DNA of 64,000 bases from Diplolepis rosae (GCA_030998225.1 JAPYXD010000555.1:2604001-2668000); one strand, 5' to 3'; positions 1 to 11,888 are shown, counted from the stretch's first letter. Translations and numbers: made by a program. Notes: generated by a model not told the origin, from the sequence alone.

Positions 1-759
1 GTGACTGGCAAGTTAAATCACTATACAATTTCTCCTCCCCCTTTTATCCTCCCAGAATCCTATGAGTGGCATGGTATTGCTGCAATCAGCAGTACGCGGT
101 GCCCAGAACCAAAATAAATTCAATAGAGCCCACGTATAATACAACTACTATGGAACACTTCCATATGTGTATAATATTATATGTATGTATATGTGAACTT
201 GCATGTATTTATGAATGTGATGGGTATGAGGAGTAGTGAAGTATAGAGAGATCGTTGCTATTACTGAAAGGGTTGATTTCTGTGCGTCGAAAAGAGGGGA
301 TAGTTCAGATACATGACACACGTGCTGTGTTAATGACATCGTTACAAGACCTTCTCTTTTGAAGGATCTAAATTACTGAACTCAAGCCTTTTATTGCATG
401 AGAAATCAGTGCGAAATTGACAGCTCGAATAGCGCATCACTGAGTATCTATTCAAGGTGGAAAATTGTAAGCAGAGCCGATTTCATAAAATATATCTACC
501 TACGTGACTTCCAGGTTCTTGATGATGAATATACGGATGTCAAAGAGTTCTTGTTAAATGAATACTGTATTATAACTCGTATATCGTGGAGATAATTGTA
601 CTCGGTATTATGAAGATTTTTTTACGGAACACGGTTCTTAAGTTATTAAGAGGCCAGCTATGAACATTATGATTGTGAAATTCATTGAGAGTATTGTCAA
701 TAAAAATTGCTTCCATGCATTTCATCAATCTCTATTTCAAACATACACATCATTAAAAC
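1..759. other. No gene recognised
   Basis: A+T-rich sequence with a TA/TG-rich simple stretch near 150-215. Short open frames here have no recognisable motif and look like chance. Nothing else is supported. Confidence 0.6.
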
Positions 760-2432
760 ATTTTTCCGTCATACAAAATAAGATGCTTGATTGAGTTAGA
801 TAATGTGTTTTAGTTTAAGATGTCTAGGGTGTCATAAGATGGTTCTCTCTAAATCCAAAATAGTGGAAAACCACTTTTTTCTAGTGGTTATCCACTATTT
901 GACAAAATGCGAAGTTAGCCCAAGCAACAGAGAATTTGTTATGAATGATTTGACATTATTCATTTCAGAAAACGGACTGCGTTATCGGAAGAAAGATTGG
1001 TAATAGAATAATTGTGTCAGGTTTTGGACAACGAAATATGACTTGTAAATTTTTTATCAACATTTAAGACCAAAAAATCGCACTTTTTTTAGTTTTTTGT
1101 TTATGGTATAACATTAAAGGTAATTATCCAATCCTAATGACATTAATTGAAAAGTTGTAAACAATTGAATTGCGAACAAAGTTCATTAAAAAAGGCCCAA
1201 ACATGGCTCCAAACGCCTGAACGCAGCAAAGATTGACGTTCTGTTGTGCTTGATTTATAATTTTGAAAGCCGTTTTCAAAATAAAAATCTGACCACCTCT
1301 GCGGCAAGCAGACATTTTACAATTAATCGCATTGAATAAATTAAAGTGTCAATAGCGCGGTAACGTATTATCTTAAAGTGTCCGTTTTTTTATATATTTG
1401 AAGAGCATAAAGTCTGCTACTTTTCCACCAAATCTCAACCGAAAAAGTTGAAAATTAACTGAGATATTAATTTGTTTAAAAAAAGCTAAATTTCCTGGTT
1501 TTTCCGAATTTTCTCCGCTTCTAATTATACAGTCAGATCGAGCGACGGCTCATTTTATTCGCAATTCAATTGTCTATTACCTTTCAATTAATGTCATTAA
1601 GATTGGATGATTACCTTTAATGTTATAAACAAAAAACTAAAAAAAGTGCGATTTTTTGGTCTTAAATGTTAATAACAAATTTATAAATCATATTTCGTTG
1701 TCCAAAACATGACACAATTACTCTATGACCAATTTTTCTTCTGATGGCGCAGTCCGTTTTCTGAAATAAATAATGTCATAACAAATTCCCTGTTGCTTAG
1801 ACTAAGTACGCCACTCTGGTCAATAACACTGCAGAGCATGTACAAAAGCTTCGTGACGAACAGTCAAAACACGATCAAACACCACTGCAGTCCAGGAAAA
1901 TTCTTAAAATCACTAGTTTATAAGTGGAGTCCACTATTAAGTAAGTTTTTCATCACGGCACTAGATAAATCAGTGGCTATTTCACTATTTTGGATTTAGA
2001 GAGTTCTGACATAAGATATTTCTGAATTGTAAGATATAGAAAATAAATAAGTTAGCAAAAACTAAGTCACGTAAAGTGTCAAAGAAGTTGTGGTTAAAAT
2101 AAAGAATCTCTAATGGACTTATAGTTACAGTTCATAACCTCAAAAAAATGGACCGTTTTAGCGTACATATGATGGATCTGGAGCTACATTTTAAAAGTGT
2201 CAATCGTTTCAACAACATGTGACTCGTTATCATCCTCGTCTGCCTGTTCCTGATGAAAATCAGAATGATGATCTGCCGAATAATGTCCCAAATGCGCCAC
2301 ACAAGCTTTTTCTCACAATGTAGAGGTTATGGGGAACAATAAACTGTCGGTAACTTAAGTAATCTGTATTACTGAATCATCTTAGCGATGACTACACAAG
2401 TATCTTATATTACTACACATCTTTTTGCAGTG
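760..2432 (-). mobile_element. TA-flanked TIR element, family A, degenerate copy
   Basis: Bases 760-826 match the reverse complement of about 21781-21850, and 2276-2432 match the reverse complement of 20205-20410. This is therefore the second copy of the element at 20205-21994, in the opposite orientation. Its 2432 end reads ctttttgcagtg followed by TA, as in the other copy. The distal end beyond 760 is too diverged to place. A foldback element (841-2009) is inserted inside it. No transposase is visible, so it is probably non-autonomous. Confidence 0.65.
841..2009. mobile_element. Foldback element with 8-bp target duplication
   Basis: The arms are long inverted repeats: about 841-1180 is complementary to about 1560-2009, including the ends, which share ctctctaaatccaaaatag. 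The octamer CATAAGAT occurs directly outside both ends (833-840 and 2010-2017), as expected for an 8-bp target-site duplication. The arms have diverged and the central 400 bp is not clearly paired. An 8-bp duplication is typical of hAT and P superfamilies and is also seen in Merlin. The terminal bases do not decide between them and there is no coding capacity. Confidence 0.7.
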
Positions 2433-2660
2433 TACGCCCTTTTCCATTGGCATGACTTATAAAATTCTTATAAAATATCCAAATTCCAAGACCAAAATTT
2501 TTTTAATCGATATGTGGTGCAATTTTAGAAACTATATATAGTTTCAGTTCTAGGAGAAAAAAAAACATTTTTTCTCAAGAAGATAAAAGTATTACTTTTG
2601 AAACATCATATAGAAGGAAAATTTCTTCGGTTCGATATATACCAGTGTATTTACTACAAG
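2018..2660. other. Remainder of family A copy and spacer
   Basis: 2018-2432 is the inner and terminal part of the family A copy described above. 2435-2660 is spacer before the mariner start codon. No 5' mariner terminal repeat matching the 3' one could be found here. Confidence 0.5.
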
Positions 2661-2667
2661 CATCAAC

Positions 2668-3291
2668 ATGTCGAGTTTTGTGCCTACGAACTACGATTTG
2701 CGGACAGCACTGGTTTTTTGTTATCACTTGAAGAAAACTGCTGCAGAATCGCATCGAATTCTTGTCGAAGCTTACGGTGAACATGCTCTTGGCAAAACAC
2801 AGTGTTTCGAGTGGTTTAAAAAATTCAAAAGTGGTAATTTTCACGTGAGAAACAAAGATCGTGGAAAACCACCGAAAAAGTGCGTTTAGTGGGATCAGAA
2901 AGGTGTTATTCTATTATGAGCTGCTAAAACCTAGTGAAACTGTCAACACCAATATCTACTGGATTATCGAAGAAGGCAACACAAAGTCATTTTTCTTCAC
3001 GGTGATGCCCCATCACACACAGTGTAACGGGTCAAGGAAACGATCGAGACGTTCAGTTGGGAAATACTGGCGCATGCCGCTTATTCTCCAGACTTGGCTC
3101 CGTCGGATTACCATCTGTTCGCATCACTGGGCCACGCTCTCTCTGAACAACGCTTCACTTCGTACGAAAATGTACGAGAATGACTGGATAACTGGTTTGA
3201 TTTAAAAGACGAACAGTTTTATAGGCGTGGCATTCATCACCTTCCGGAGGGGTGGGAAAAATGTGTAAATAGCAATGGAGATTTACTTTGA
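2668..3291 (+). pseudogene. mariner transposase, internally deleted and frameshifted
   Basis: The frame opens with MSSFVPTNYDLRTALVF and continues through the mariner N-terminal helix-turn-helix (AAESHRILVEAYGEHALGKT, then CFEWFKKFKSGNF). It jumps after about 70 residues into the catalytic domain at WDQKGV...YYELLKPSETVNT, in a different frame with stops. The 3' part still shows the third catalytic aspartate context (YSPDLAPSDYHLF in one frame near 3090) and the C-terminal FYRRGIHHLPEGWEKCV. Families of this type are about 345 residues; roughly 150 central residues holding the first catalytic Asp are missing. It cannot encode an active enzyme. The enzyme would have cut and pasted its own element at TA sites in the nucleus. 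Confidence 0.85.
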
Positions 3292-3339
3292 ATAAAATAT
3301 TTTTTATCATTTTCATGCAACAGACGTGTAACTTTTGCA

Positions 3340-3371
3340 AAAAAAATCCGGTTTCATACTTCTAGACCTGG
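3340..3371. repeat. mariner 3' terminal inverted repeat
   Basis: The sequence aatccggtttcatacttc tagacctggta lies about 50 bp after the transposase stop and has the form of a mariner terminal repeat, next to a TA at 3371-3373. The matching 5' repeat was not found, so the element is probably 5'-truncated. Confidence 0.55.
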
Positions 3372-3373
3372 TA

Positions 3374-3633
3374 GATATGTGGCGTGGAACGAAGAAACCC
3401 GGCTAACAGCACCTTTTAACTTTTCGAGAAAATCGCGTTTCTCTGAGACGGGTCCATTTGAAATAAAAATAAACGCGAGATAAAAATGCGTTAGATTTCG
3501 GTCACTTTTGATGGCACAGCTTTGTGCATAGGCCCATTCGATAGAGCATGCTTCTGTATCTCAAAATCATCGAAAACCTCAAATTTCGTCTTTGGTGCTG
3601 TTAGCCGGGTTTGTTCGTTCCACGCCACATATG
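3374..3633. mobile_element. 260-bp MITE with ~37-bp terminal inverted repeats
   Basis: The left end (tatgtggcgtggaacgaa, then aaacccggctaacagcacc) recurs inverted at 3596-3633 with only one or two differences. It abuts the mariner terminal repeat on its left. It has no coding capacity. The autonomous family is unknown; the TA in the flanks is compatible with Tc1/mariner mobilisation. Confidence 0.75.
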
Positions 3634-4029
3634 TTGGATACGCTTCATTGCACGATCCAGAGAGTAAAAAGGCATGATATAAAATAGATAGAAAGACTTA
3701 TTCGCGTAAAACATCAAGCTCCAAACAGAAGCTATTTCGAAGTATATCTGAAAGTACCTCTATCACAAAGATGGGAAATTCTGGAAAGAATGGCGTGATA
3801 GTTAAGATCAAGCAAGAACGAGCTTCTGGCGTAGCGTTCATATAATTTTCACTAGAAACAGCGTGCACGAGGTGTGTGTTGGGTAACCTAGTGTGAATCA
3901 GTGCCTTCACAAGAATAGGCGAACCATAAAAGGGCTCATAAAATACGATACTCCTGTGCTAAACGGAAATGGAACTTAATACACCAAATCGATAGTAAAT
4001 ACTGATTGGCATCTATGCAACTATATGTA
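3634..4029. other. Spacer with an unassigned 70-codon frame
   Basis: A minus-strand frame at 3698-3910 encodes 70 residues ending in ELDVLRE. It has no motif I can name and no splice or promoter context. It is as likely to be a chance frame as an old exon. Confidence 0.3.
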
Positions 4030-4561
4030 CAGGGCTTTTCAAGAGGGATTTTGTTTTTTAATAGGGGCAATTTTGTATACGGTGACAGTTTTATCATTCT
4101 GTTTTCTGACTGCTATTATCAATGGATTGCGTTATAGGGACATGTTGACAAATTTTTTAGACTATTATTGATAGTAAAGGCCCGATCGAATAATTTCGCG
4201 TAATTCTGCAGTGAATTGGCTGCCTAAATCGTGTGATTTAATGCCGTTAGATTATTTCTTGTGGGACTATGTGAAAGATCAAGACTATGCAGATAATCCA
4301 CAATCCATCGGAGCTCTGAAAACCAACATTCGACGCGTAATTGGTGAGATAGAGCTGCTATTATGCAAAAATTTAATTGAAAATCTTGAGAAAAGGATCG
4401 ACGATTGTAAACATGTCCGTGGCAGACATTTGTCCGATATTATTTTTTACTCATAAATTATAAACTTTGGACATTATACATCAATGAAAAAAAGAGGGCT
4501 TTCATCCGAAATTTCTGTTTTATTTAAAATTTAAAAACAAAGTCTCTGTTGAGAAGCTCTG
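4030..4561 (+). mobile_element. Tc3-like mariner element, internally deleted (532 bp)
   Basis: Terminal inverted repeats of about 31 bp run from cagggcttttcaagaggg inward and match the inverted right end (cagagcttctcaacagag). TA flanks both ends (4028-4029 and 4562-4563). Full-length relatives are about 1.2-1.3 kb, so more than half is missing. It keeps only the 3' end of a transposase (4178-4456). Confidence 0.8.
4178..4456 (+). pseudogene. Tc3-like/mariner transposase C-terminal remnant
   Basis: The open frame from 4178 reads RIISRNSAVNWLPKSCDL, then MPLDYFLWDYVKDQDYADNP, and runs to a stop at 4456. This is the C-terminal third of the transposases often annotated as Tc3-like in insect genomes. 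The NWPPRSCDLTPLDYFLWG block, with its third catalytic acidic residue, is preserved almost intact. A stop at 4175 and loss of everything upstream mark it as a relic. The GTG at 4211 is not a genuine start. Confidence 0.85.
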
Positions 4562-4563
4562 TA

Positions 4564-4902
4564 TATATACATATATTTTGTAGTATCACTCTCTGACTAG
4601 ACTGTTTTTACGGTCGAGAAATTGGAAAAGCGCTAATTTCATGTATATTTACATTCCACTGTTCATTTGGTATTAAAAGTAATCCTTCACAACGAAATAG
4701 GGTCGTTTATTCGCTTTTCATTTATTCTTTCATTTTAAATTTCGTTCTAATTTAAAGCGACAAAAGAAAATGGACAAAAATGCGAAACTCTAGTAGGAAA
4801 TTTTTTTACTCTTAAAGGCGTAAACTAGCTTTCTTCTCCATGGCTACTAAAACGTTTACGGCTACTTTTGCTTCGTTACATTAATCATAAAAATCTTGTA
4901 AC
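4564..4902. other. No gene recognised
   Basis: A+T-rich spacer. I see no convincing frame, repeat or RNA gene. Confidence 0.5.
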
Positions 4903-4906
4903 TTAA

Positions 4907-5217
4907 GGGATCATACTACTTTCAAGATGGCGGTAATTCTTCGAATTTTTTTTTCGAAGAGTTTTTGACATTTTGTCATGAATTTTATTGGTTGTGGTTA
5001 AGGATACAGCTACTGTCGTACTAAATCTAAAACTCTTTGCTTGATCTGTTTTAGATGGTCCTTCATGGAGAAATCATTTACACAAGCGACCTACCTACTT
5101 TTCCAAGAGTTGTGTTTTCCTGACATTTTTGTATACAAAAACTGTGTAAAATCAATAAATAAGATTTTTTTCATGTATTTTAAGAGATTATTTATTAAGC
5201 TAGAGTGGTATGATCCC
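4907..5217. mobile_element. TTAA-flanked MITE (311 bp)
   Basis: Inverted ends (gggatcatactactt at left, aagagtggtatgatccc inverted at right) are flanked on both sides by TTAA (4903-4906 and 5218-5221). TTAA duplications are specific to piggyBac and Kolobok type transposases. The ends begin GG rather than CC, which fits Kolobok better. The 67-codon frame inside is not a recognisable protein. Confidence 0.75.
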
Positions 5218-5221
5218 TTAA

Positions 5222-5776
5222 AGTGTCCGTCACATTCACATTAAAAAAGTATTGTACGGATTAATCTCTATATTTTGGACACATACAATATTTAATTCTC
5301 CATATAGAGATGAGTATCTTTCTTACATTTTTTAAAAGTAAAAAAAAATTCTATTTTTATTATGCGATTAAAATTTAAATTAATAAAGAATTATTGTAAG
5401 AAGATATTTTTCTTTGAAATCGTATCGCGACAAATGAACTTTTTGAGAAAAATTCCAGAGATACCTAACGGTGGAATTTCATTATTATAGAAATTATCTA
5501 GAAGACTTGAAGGAAAGAATTTGTGATTGTCGGGTCTTAAGCATAAAGAGTACCAAAGCATACTCTAAATAACGATTGTTCAAGGAGGCGAATCATCAGA
5601 ATTCAAGTACCTAGAACCTATTATATACGGAACTTGTAGGCTATTAATGAGTCAATCACGCAGACATTACAGCATGCTCTTAATAGTTAATATTCACGTT
5701 GATTGCACATTCATCAGTGCCTTATTTTATCATCTTGAATACTGCAAGGCGCAATTCTATAGGACACAGATAACAT
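5222..5776. other. No gene recognised
   Basis: A+T-rich spacer. A short stretch near 5490-5530 can be read as NYLEDLKERICDC, weakly like the tail of a Tc1-type transposase, but it is too short and interrupted to annotate as one. Confidence 0.35.
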
Positions 5777-5780
5777 TTAA

Positions 5781-6413
5781 GGGGACTTTCACTTTCTAAA
5801 TTTTCAAAAAATCGATTTTTTTTACGTAAAAATGTTCCTTAGTATCATAGAAATACTGCCCTAAAATTTTATTAAGAAATTCGAAATAGAAAGAATGTTA
5901 TAGCTGTATTTATAATACATTTTTTATAGTAAAAAAACTTTAAACGCGTTTTTCTCGAAATCACGTTTTTCAAATCTGGGAGACGTTTTTCTCAAAATCT
6001 ATTAAACCAATCTCAGCAAACCAAAATTTTTTTGATACTTTATACAAACAACTAGTAAATAAACCTCTAAAAAGTTAAAAAAAAACACCCCATCTTTTTA
6101 GTACAGGGGTAAATTCATCCCCAAAACAGGCGTTTTTTCGAACTTTTTATAAAATCGCGTATAAAGTCCATACAAATATAAAAAATTAACTTTTTAAAGG
6201 TTTATTGTTTAGTTTCAAGTCTCATGAATTGAATTGCGTTGCAATCGTAAATAAATTTGTTACAGGAAGGCAGAAAAGTATCCCGCAAATTAAAATGCAT
6301 CTTTTGGAAGACGCCCTCTGCAGTGGTAAAAAGTAATTAAAAGTGCCCAAAAAAATTTTTTTTTTTAATATTTAAATATTGTCTTTTTTTTCAATTTAGA
6401 AAGTAAAAGTCCC
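5781..6413. mobile_element. TTAA-type element (633 bp)
   Basis: The left end ggggactttcactttctaaa follows TTAA (5777-5780) and is matched by an inverted right end finishing in gtccc at 6413. The right-hand TTAA has decayed. The interior shares the block ctttaaacgcgtttttctcg (near 5939) with 18848 in another TTAA element, so the two belong to one non-autonomous group. No coding potential. Confidence 0.65.
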
Positions 6414-7368
6414 ATCAATCATATTCCATTCAATGAAGCCTGAAAATATTCATTTCATTGAATTAATGATTAATGAATCCAATTTAATTATAAATTAATA
6501 TTTTACAACTGCCAATATTGCATCAGATCCACAAAGGGAGTATAAATTATTAATTGGCACAATAGTGATGAGGTAAATTCAATTGAAACTAATTAAAGTG
6601 ATAGAGTCCAATTCATACCTGTGTTTCTAAGCGATATGGTCAAAACAGTATAATATGAGATAGAAAAGCAAACACAAAAGGTATAGAAGATTTAATTGCG
6701 ACGAATTCGCTATTAGTTCAATACAGATTTTCGAAACATATTATCTGTGTATCTAAAATGTTTAAATTAACAATTCTTTTTTAATTTTTAAAAGCATATG
6801 ATATTTAACATATTTTTTTTCGTATCTCTTATAATTTGACTGGAAAATGAAATTTGGGTATTGACTTTTTTCAAGTTTTAACTTACTGTAATTTTTTTAA
6901 TTTTGGTTTAATCGAGTCCAGTATGCAGAAATTAAAAATCATAAATTTACATACCCTTGATGTATTATAGAAAATTAAAGAAAACACGAGTCAGTTACAT
7001 TCCAATCAATTAATATAGCACATTTTATGCAGATAATTATACAAAATTCCAGTGATTTTTTCCAACAGATACATTTATCAAAAGTATAAATCACTTACAA
7101 TCGCAGTGTTTTATCATGATAATATTTTCCCCAACCTTTCATGTTGACACAGTAATCCGACTAATGATTGAACAGAGATGAAATGCGTAACTGAAACGCG
7201 AGTGTAATTAGTTTGACGTGATCCCGGTGGCATGCAAATAGTCATTCATTCAATTTTGGTCCCGATATTAATAATTCGAGATACACTTTGTGTTGCAAGT
7301 AAGCTTGCGGCACACAACGTGCATCATTCGTTGTACAATTTGAGTAAAAGTGGAAAGTACATTATATA
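6414..7368. other. Spacer containing a dispersed repeat
   Basis: Apart from the repeat at 6815-6930 I see only A+T-rich sequence with no convincing frame. Confidence 0.45.
6815..6930 (+). repeat. Dispersed repeat, first of two copies
   Basis: This block (cgtatctcttataatttgac, then tattgacttttttcaagttt) recurs in the same orientation at 61385-61500 with scattered substitutions. The second copy runs into a (CAGA)-type simple repeat and a GGGGGTCT motif. That suggests the tail of a retroelement or large DNA element, but the class is not determined. Confidence 0.6.
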
Positions 7369-7370
7369 TA

Positions 7371-8191
7371 CACTGCTGGATAAAAGTCGTCAGGCACTTG
7401 TTTTTAACCATTCACATAAAAGTTTCTAATTTATAAAATACCTAACAATGAATTTTTTCCTTAGAATAACATGGAAAGTAACTAAATTTTGCATTTAATG
7501 ACCCCAAAACGGAGTGTTTTAGTCAACTATTAACAAAGATATTGCGAAAAAAGTCAAAATTTTTTAACTTTCCTCAGCTTATTATAAAAATTAATTTACA
7601 TAGACTATTAGCAACGTATCAAACATATTTTGATAGATTTTTTCTTGATACTATTAAAGTTAAAATTTTGAAAAACAAACTTGTGAGAATACAAAGGATT
7701 CTCATACTTGAAAAATGGATTTCAAAAATGATAAAAATTAGCAATATGAAAAAAATACAGGACATCATTTAAAAAATAAAATTATTTTTACAATGTCTTT
7801 CATAAATGATTTCACAAGTTTGAAATCTCACAACTTTTTTGTTCTGAGCTCAGATTTTGGATGAATTCAAGAATAAATTGTTGCAATTTACTTGTTACAT
7901 TAATGACATTCTACGTAAATCTCATTTTGAAATGATTCAAGAAAAGTTAAAAAATATTCATTATTTCAAGAGTTATTCAAAATTTAAAAAATCTTTGAAT
8001 TTTTGCTTTTTTTGCAATATTTTCGTTAATAATTGTCTAAAACATTTCGTTTTGTGGTCATTAAATGCAGAATTTTGTATTTACTTTCCATGTTATTCTA
8101 AGAAAAAAATTCATTGTTAGGTATTTTATAAATTAGAAGCTTTTTCGTGAATGGTTAAAATCAAGTGCCCGGCGACTTTTGCACAGTAGTG
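7371..8191. mobile_element. Non-autonomous Tc1-type element, family C, intact copy
   Basis: The left end cactgctggataaaagtcg and the inverted right end (cactactgtgcaaaagtcgc) begin terminal repeats well over 150 bp long. These include taaccattcacataaaag and the pair at 7530/8020 (aagatattgcgaaaaaa). TA precedes the left end; the right flank is CA, probably a decayed TA. The interior is A+T-rich with only weak frames. A second, heavily interrupted copy lies at 41988-45415. Confidence 0.8.
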
Positions 8192-9709
8192 CATATATTT
8201 ATATAAATGATGCGTATTTGATGCAACTCATACAATTTTTAAAATTACTTTTAAAAAAATCTTCTATTCGTATGAACTGAATATAATGTTAAAAATCTGT
8301 TAAAGAGCATTAAAGTCATTGTATAAAAGGATTTATGCTGACATGGAAAAATCTTCTCTACTAGCTGGGGCGTAATTCACGAAAATTGGTCCCTTCCCTC
8401 GACATTCCCCGATGTTTGCTGGCTCTCTTTGAGAACTCCAGGATTTCGAAATCCAACAGAAATGCATACTATCTTTTACTTCTCGTCCATTTTCAGGAAA
8501 CATCGATGAGATTGCTTTCGGAGGCTTTGTGAAGGTTCGGAATTGAGAAAAAGAAGGGGGAAACTAAGACAGAGAAATGGTTTCTCGCCTCATGTAAGGG
8601 TTCGATTCTTGGTAGCGAATCGTTCTAAAGGAGTTTCAAACGGTATTGGTCCCAAGACGATCGGCGAGACTGTTCCCGCAATATCATCCCCTTTTATCTA
8701 AACGACCACCAACGAATCTTAAAACCACGACGATTCCAGTCAGAAAACGATGTACGTGTTCTTTTCAAGGTACCCTGTTTCTTATAGGCTATAAATTAAG
8801 ACCAACGATTCAAAGAATGTTAAATGTAGAAAATAGTATAAAAGGGACTGTCAATCTAGTTTATTTTAGGATTAAAAAAAGCGATTTTCTTATTTCGAGC
8901 TGGGATAAAAATAAGAATTTGAATCCGAAATTTGTAAAGCTATTTAAGGATGATTTAAACATTTTTTTAAAAGTGACTTATAAGTTTCATTCGTGAAAGA
9001 AATGTCAATGCTGTGCAGACTTAACATTTTCCCAATAAAACCCCGTAATTAGGTATAAATTATATAATTAAGTGAATATTTTTTTGGTGCGTAGATTGTA
9101 CGGATCTTTTTAAATGTGTATTATAGAATAAAATAAAACAAAAATCATAAGAAAATATTTTGCACGTACTTCAATACGTTCTAAGTACAATATAAATATT
9201 TATTGTAAATAAATTTAGATACTTCAGCGTATATACTATAATACATCTCTGTCAGAATAATATTATTTTGTTATTTTTATGACGAATTTCATCTAACTGC
9301 GAATTGGCATAAGGATATAGGGACGGTGTTATGCGTAATACGAGAACATTTAGCCTGTAGGAACACGCACGTGTCTTCTTTACAACTGCTTTTGGAACGT
9401 TTGTTTTTTATAGCCTTGTTTGTACACCATTCCCTATGGAAATTTAAGTTTTATCTTCAACCAAATGCTGCGTGACGGGGAAAATGTCCTTTTAAGCTTT
9501 ATATTCACGCTTTTGATAGTTCTGATATAATAACATATGAATTGTAGCCATGATCTAAATAGACTAAAATATGTTAATTTTCTTCAACAATCGTACAAAA
9601 TTAACGTAATTTTTCAAAACTAAATTCGAACCCGTATCACTACAAATTCAAATTCATCTCAACGTCCAAACAAAAATATAATTGAAATTTCAAGAATTCC
9701 AAACATTTC
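8192..9709. other. Spacer with one unassigned 116-codon frame
   Basis: A plus-strand frame at 8646-8996 (starting MVPRRSARLFPQYHPLLS) is among the longest frames not explained by a transposon, but has no motif I recognise. A polypyrimidine tract and ag at about 8495 could be a splice acceptor, but no matching donor is seen. I treat the stretch as non-coding. Confidence 0.35.
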
Positions 9710-10024
9710 AAACCCTCAAAATATAAAAAAGCAACCAAATTTGGACCAAAAAAACTTCTTAAAATAAACGGTTGTGAGAAATCAACAAAAAAGGTGGAAA
9801 GGAAAAAGAAGGCAACCTTCCAAAACCCCTTCCTTCTTTTTCTTTCTTTCGTCCTCTTTTGTTTTTAATAATAAAGACTAATAAAGACAAAAGAGAACGA
9901 AACAAGGAAGAGGTTTTGGAAGGTTGACTTCTTTTCTCCTTCTTTGTTGCTTTCTCATAACCGTTTATTTTAAGAAGTTTTTTTGGTCCAAATTTGGTCG
10001 TTTTTTTCATATTTTGAGGGTTTG
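9710..10024. mobile_element. Foldback element (315 bp)
   Basis: The whole unit is a near-palindrome. aaccctcaaaatataaaaaa at 9711 is complementary to the end at 10023, and the arms continue through aacttcttaaaataaacggt and the A/G-rich block to a centre near 9870. The 83-codon minus-strand frame across it is a by-product of the purine-rich arm. Superfamily unknown. Confidence 0.8.
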
Positions 10025-11062
10025 TACAGTTTCAAATTGTTGAAATTTTGAATTGTAATTTTACAGAAATAAAAAAATCACCGCAAAAATTCAATTTTTT
10101 TAATTCACAAAACTACATTTATTTTCATTTTCTCATAATAGGAAACCTTGCTTTCTATAATATTTCAGATTTGTTTGCAAATTATTCGCAAAATTTAATT
10201 TTCAGATGATATTTCCCGAGTCGGATCGTTGTCACTTTGTAGACCTATGGTGTTCGTGTTGCTCTCGATAATAATAAATATAATTAAATTCAAAATTACA
10301 AGTCTATAAAATTATGAAGTACAAGTACAAGAAAGAATATGATATTTAAACGTCTTGATACTCAATAAAACTTACGATACTTTTCAGATTGAGAACGCAA
10401 GAGAAAGGGTTGTCGTATAGTTCTCTTTTGTATAGCTGGATAACGACACAATCCTGGCTGGAGTCAAGTTGGTGCTAGTCAAAGAGTACGTGAAGCGTAT
10501 CAGACATCAAACTTGCTTAATAGACAGTAGTTAAGTTCGTTTTCCGAAGTTACATTGCACAAATGGAACATGACTCGATACGACGATATTCGTATTTCAA
10601 CGGAACTCGATAGCATTACTATTTTCGGAACTGGCACCGCTTCAGGGCCAGAGATTCAATTTACCAAGTAACGAAGGTAGACATACTACAAGATACCGAT
10701 GATAATTACACTATTCGAAATTTCTACCGTAATTTTCCGAAATTCATACCTGAAGCTTTATGCAGTTAAAATTTCGTAATATTGAGATAACATTTTCAAA
10801 AAATCAGTTACTTTTTCGTAAATTTAAGAACGAATTTCTTGATATTTAATTAGAAATTGCTGGATTTTCAGCTACCTGTAACTGGAATTTATGAAACTTG
10901 TAACAGGGAAATTTTTATGTTTTGGCTAACTGAAGTCTTATGCAGTTATATGTGACTGAAAGTTTTGCTACAGTTTCGTAATTTTAAGATGAATTTAATG
11001 TAAATTCTGTTAAAATTTGGTAGTTTCACTTGTCTTTTCAGATTCACTTACACATCTCTATA
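10025..11062. other. No gene; weak internal duplication
   Basis: Two related blocks (gaagctttatgcagtta near 10753, gaagtcttatgcagtta near 10932) lie about 180 bp apart, with similar neighbouring sequence on tttcgtaat. This suggests an old tandem duplication. No coding frame is supported. Confidence 0.4.
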
Positions 11063-11256
11063 CAAGGAAAAAAATAGTTCAATAAAGTTTATAGAACATT
11101 ATTCAAGAGCTGGGGATACAGGCATTTACGGAACCGAGTTCTAGAAAATTCAAAGAACTTTTTAGAATAAAATGCAGAACTTTCCATGATTTTTCCTGAA
11201 TGTATCTCCAACTTTTAAACAGTTCTATAAACTTTACTAAACTATTTTTGTCCGTG
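11063..11256. mobile_element. MITE, CACGG family, copy 1 (194 bp)
   Basis: The ends caaggaaaaaaatagttcaa and ctatttttgtccgtg are inverted and flanked by TA (11061-11062 and 11257-11258). Arms share agtttatagaac and a block ending gatacaggcatttacgga. A longer relative with the same arms is at 47611-47861. Confidence 0.8.
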
Positions 11257-11886
11257 TATTTTGACAAGTAGGTGCAAATGCACTCTAATGTCATTGCACT
11301 TACTCATCTTTGTAGTTATCAATATAGCATTAATAATCCACTTTTTCTCTAGAAAAATTGTATTTATTGTGCATATTTAAGGCCATGGATCAACCGGTAC
11401 AGCTGACGAAATCAATAAAATCAGTTTCCCCCAAGACTTTTTAACAATAATGAATGTTTTTAGCTGAAACTTTCGGACATAATAAAGGAAATATTAGCGG
11501 ATGTGTAGACTTCAATTGAGGCTTCGGATTCCATAACCGATTTAAATAAAAAATTCGGAAAAATAATCAAAAGAACGTGGTAGTACATGTTAAATGTCAT
11601 TCCCCATATTTTTTCTCCCATAAATTTTTGTGTCAGAACTCTAGTTTTTTTTTATAATCGAAGAAAACCTTTTTTTTGGAATGTACGAAATCAATCGATT
11701 TTTTACAATCAACTCGCTGTATTTCGTAAAAATTTGTCCGGAATAGTCTGAAATTTTATTAACAGTTGCGACTGGCAGAATTCTCATTTTTCAACTTCAA
11801 AGAAAAAAAGTATGCGAGAAAGTTTAGAGTTGAGAGAATTTTCAGCGAGAAAGTTGTTCAGTAGGCTTTCAGGCAGTTTTTTATTA
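11257..11886. other. No gene recognised
   Basis: A+T-rich spacer without a convincing frame or repeat. Confidence 0.5.
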
Positions 11887-11888
11887 TA

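Noticed and set aside
8480..8540. Exon following a polypyrimidine tract and ag
   Set aside because: No acceptable donor follows (gttcgg) and the open frames give no protein similarity.
8646..8996. 116-codon frame as a host gene
   Set aside because: No recognisable domain, A+T-driven composition in its second half and no gene context; kept only as a note.
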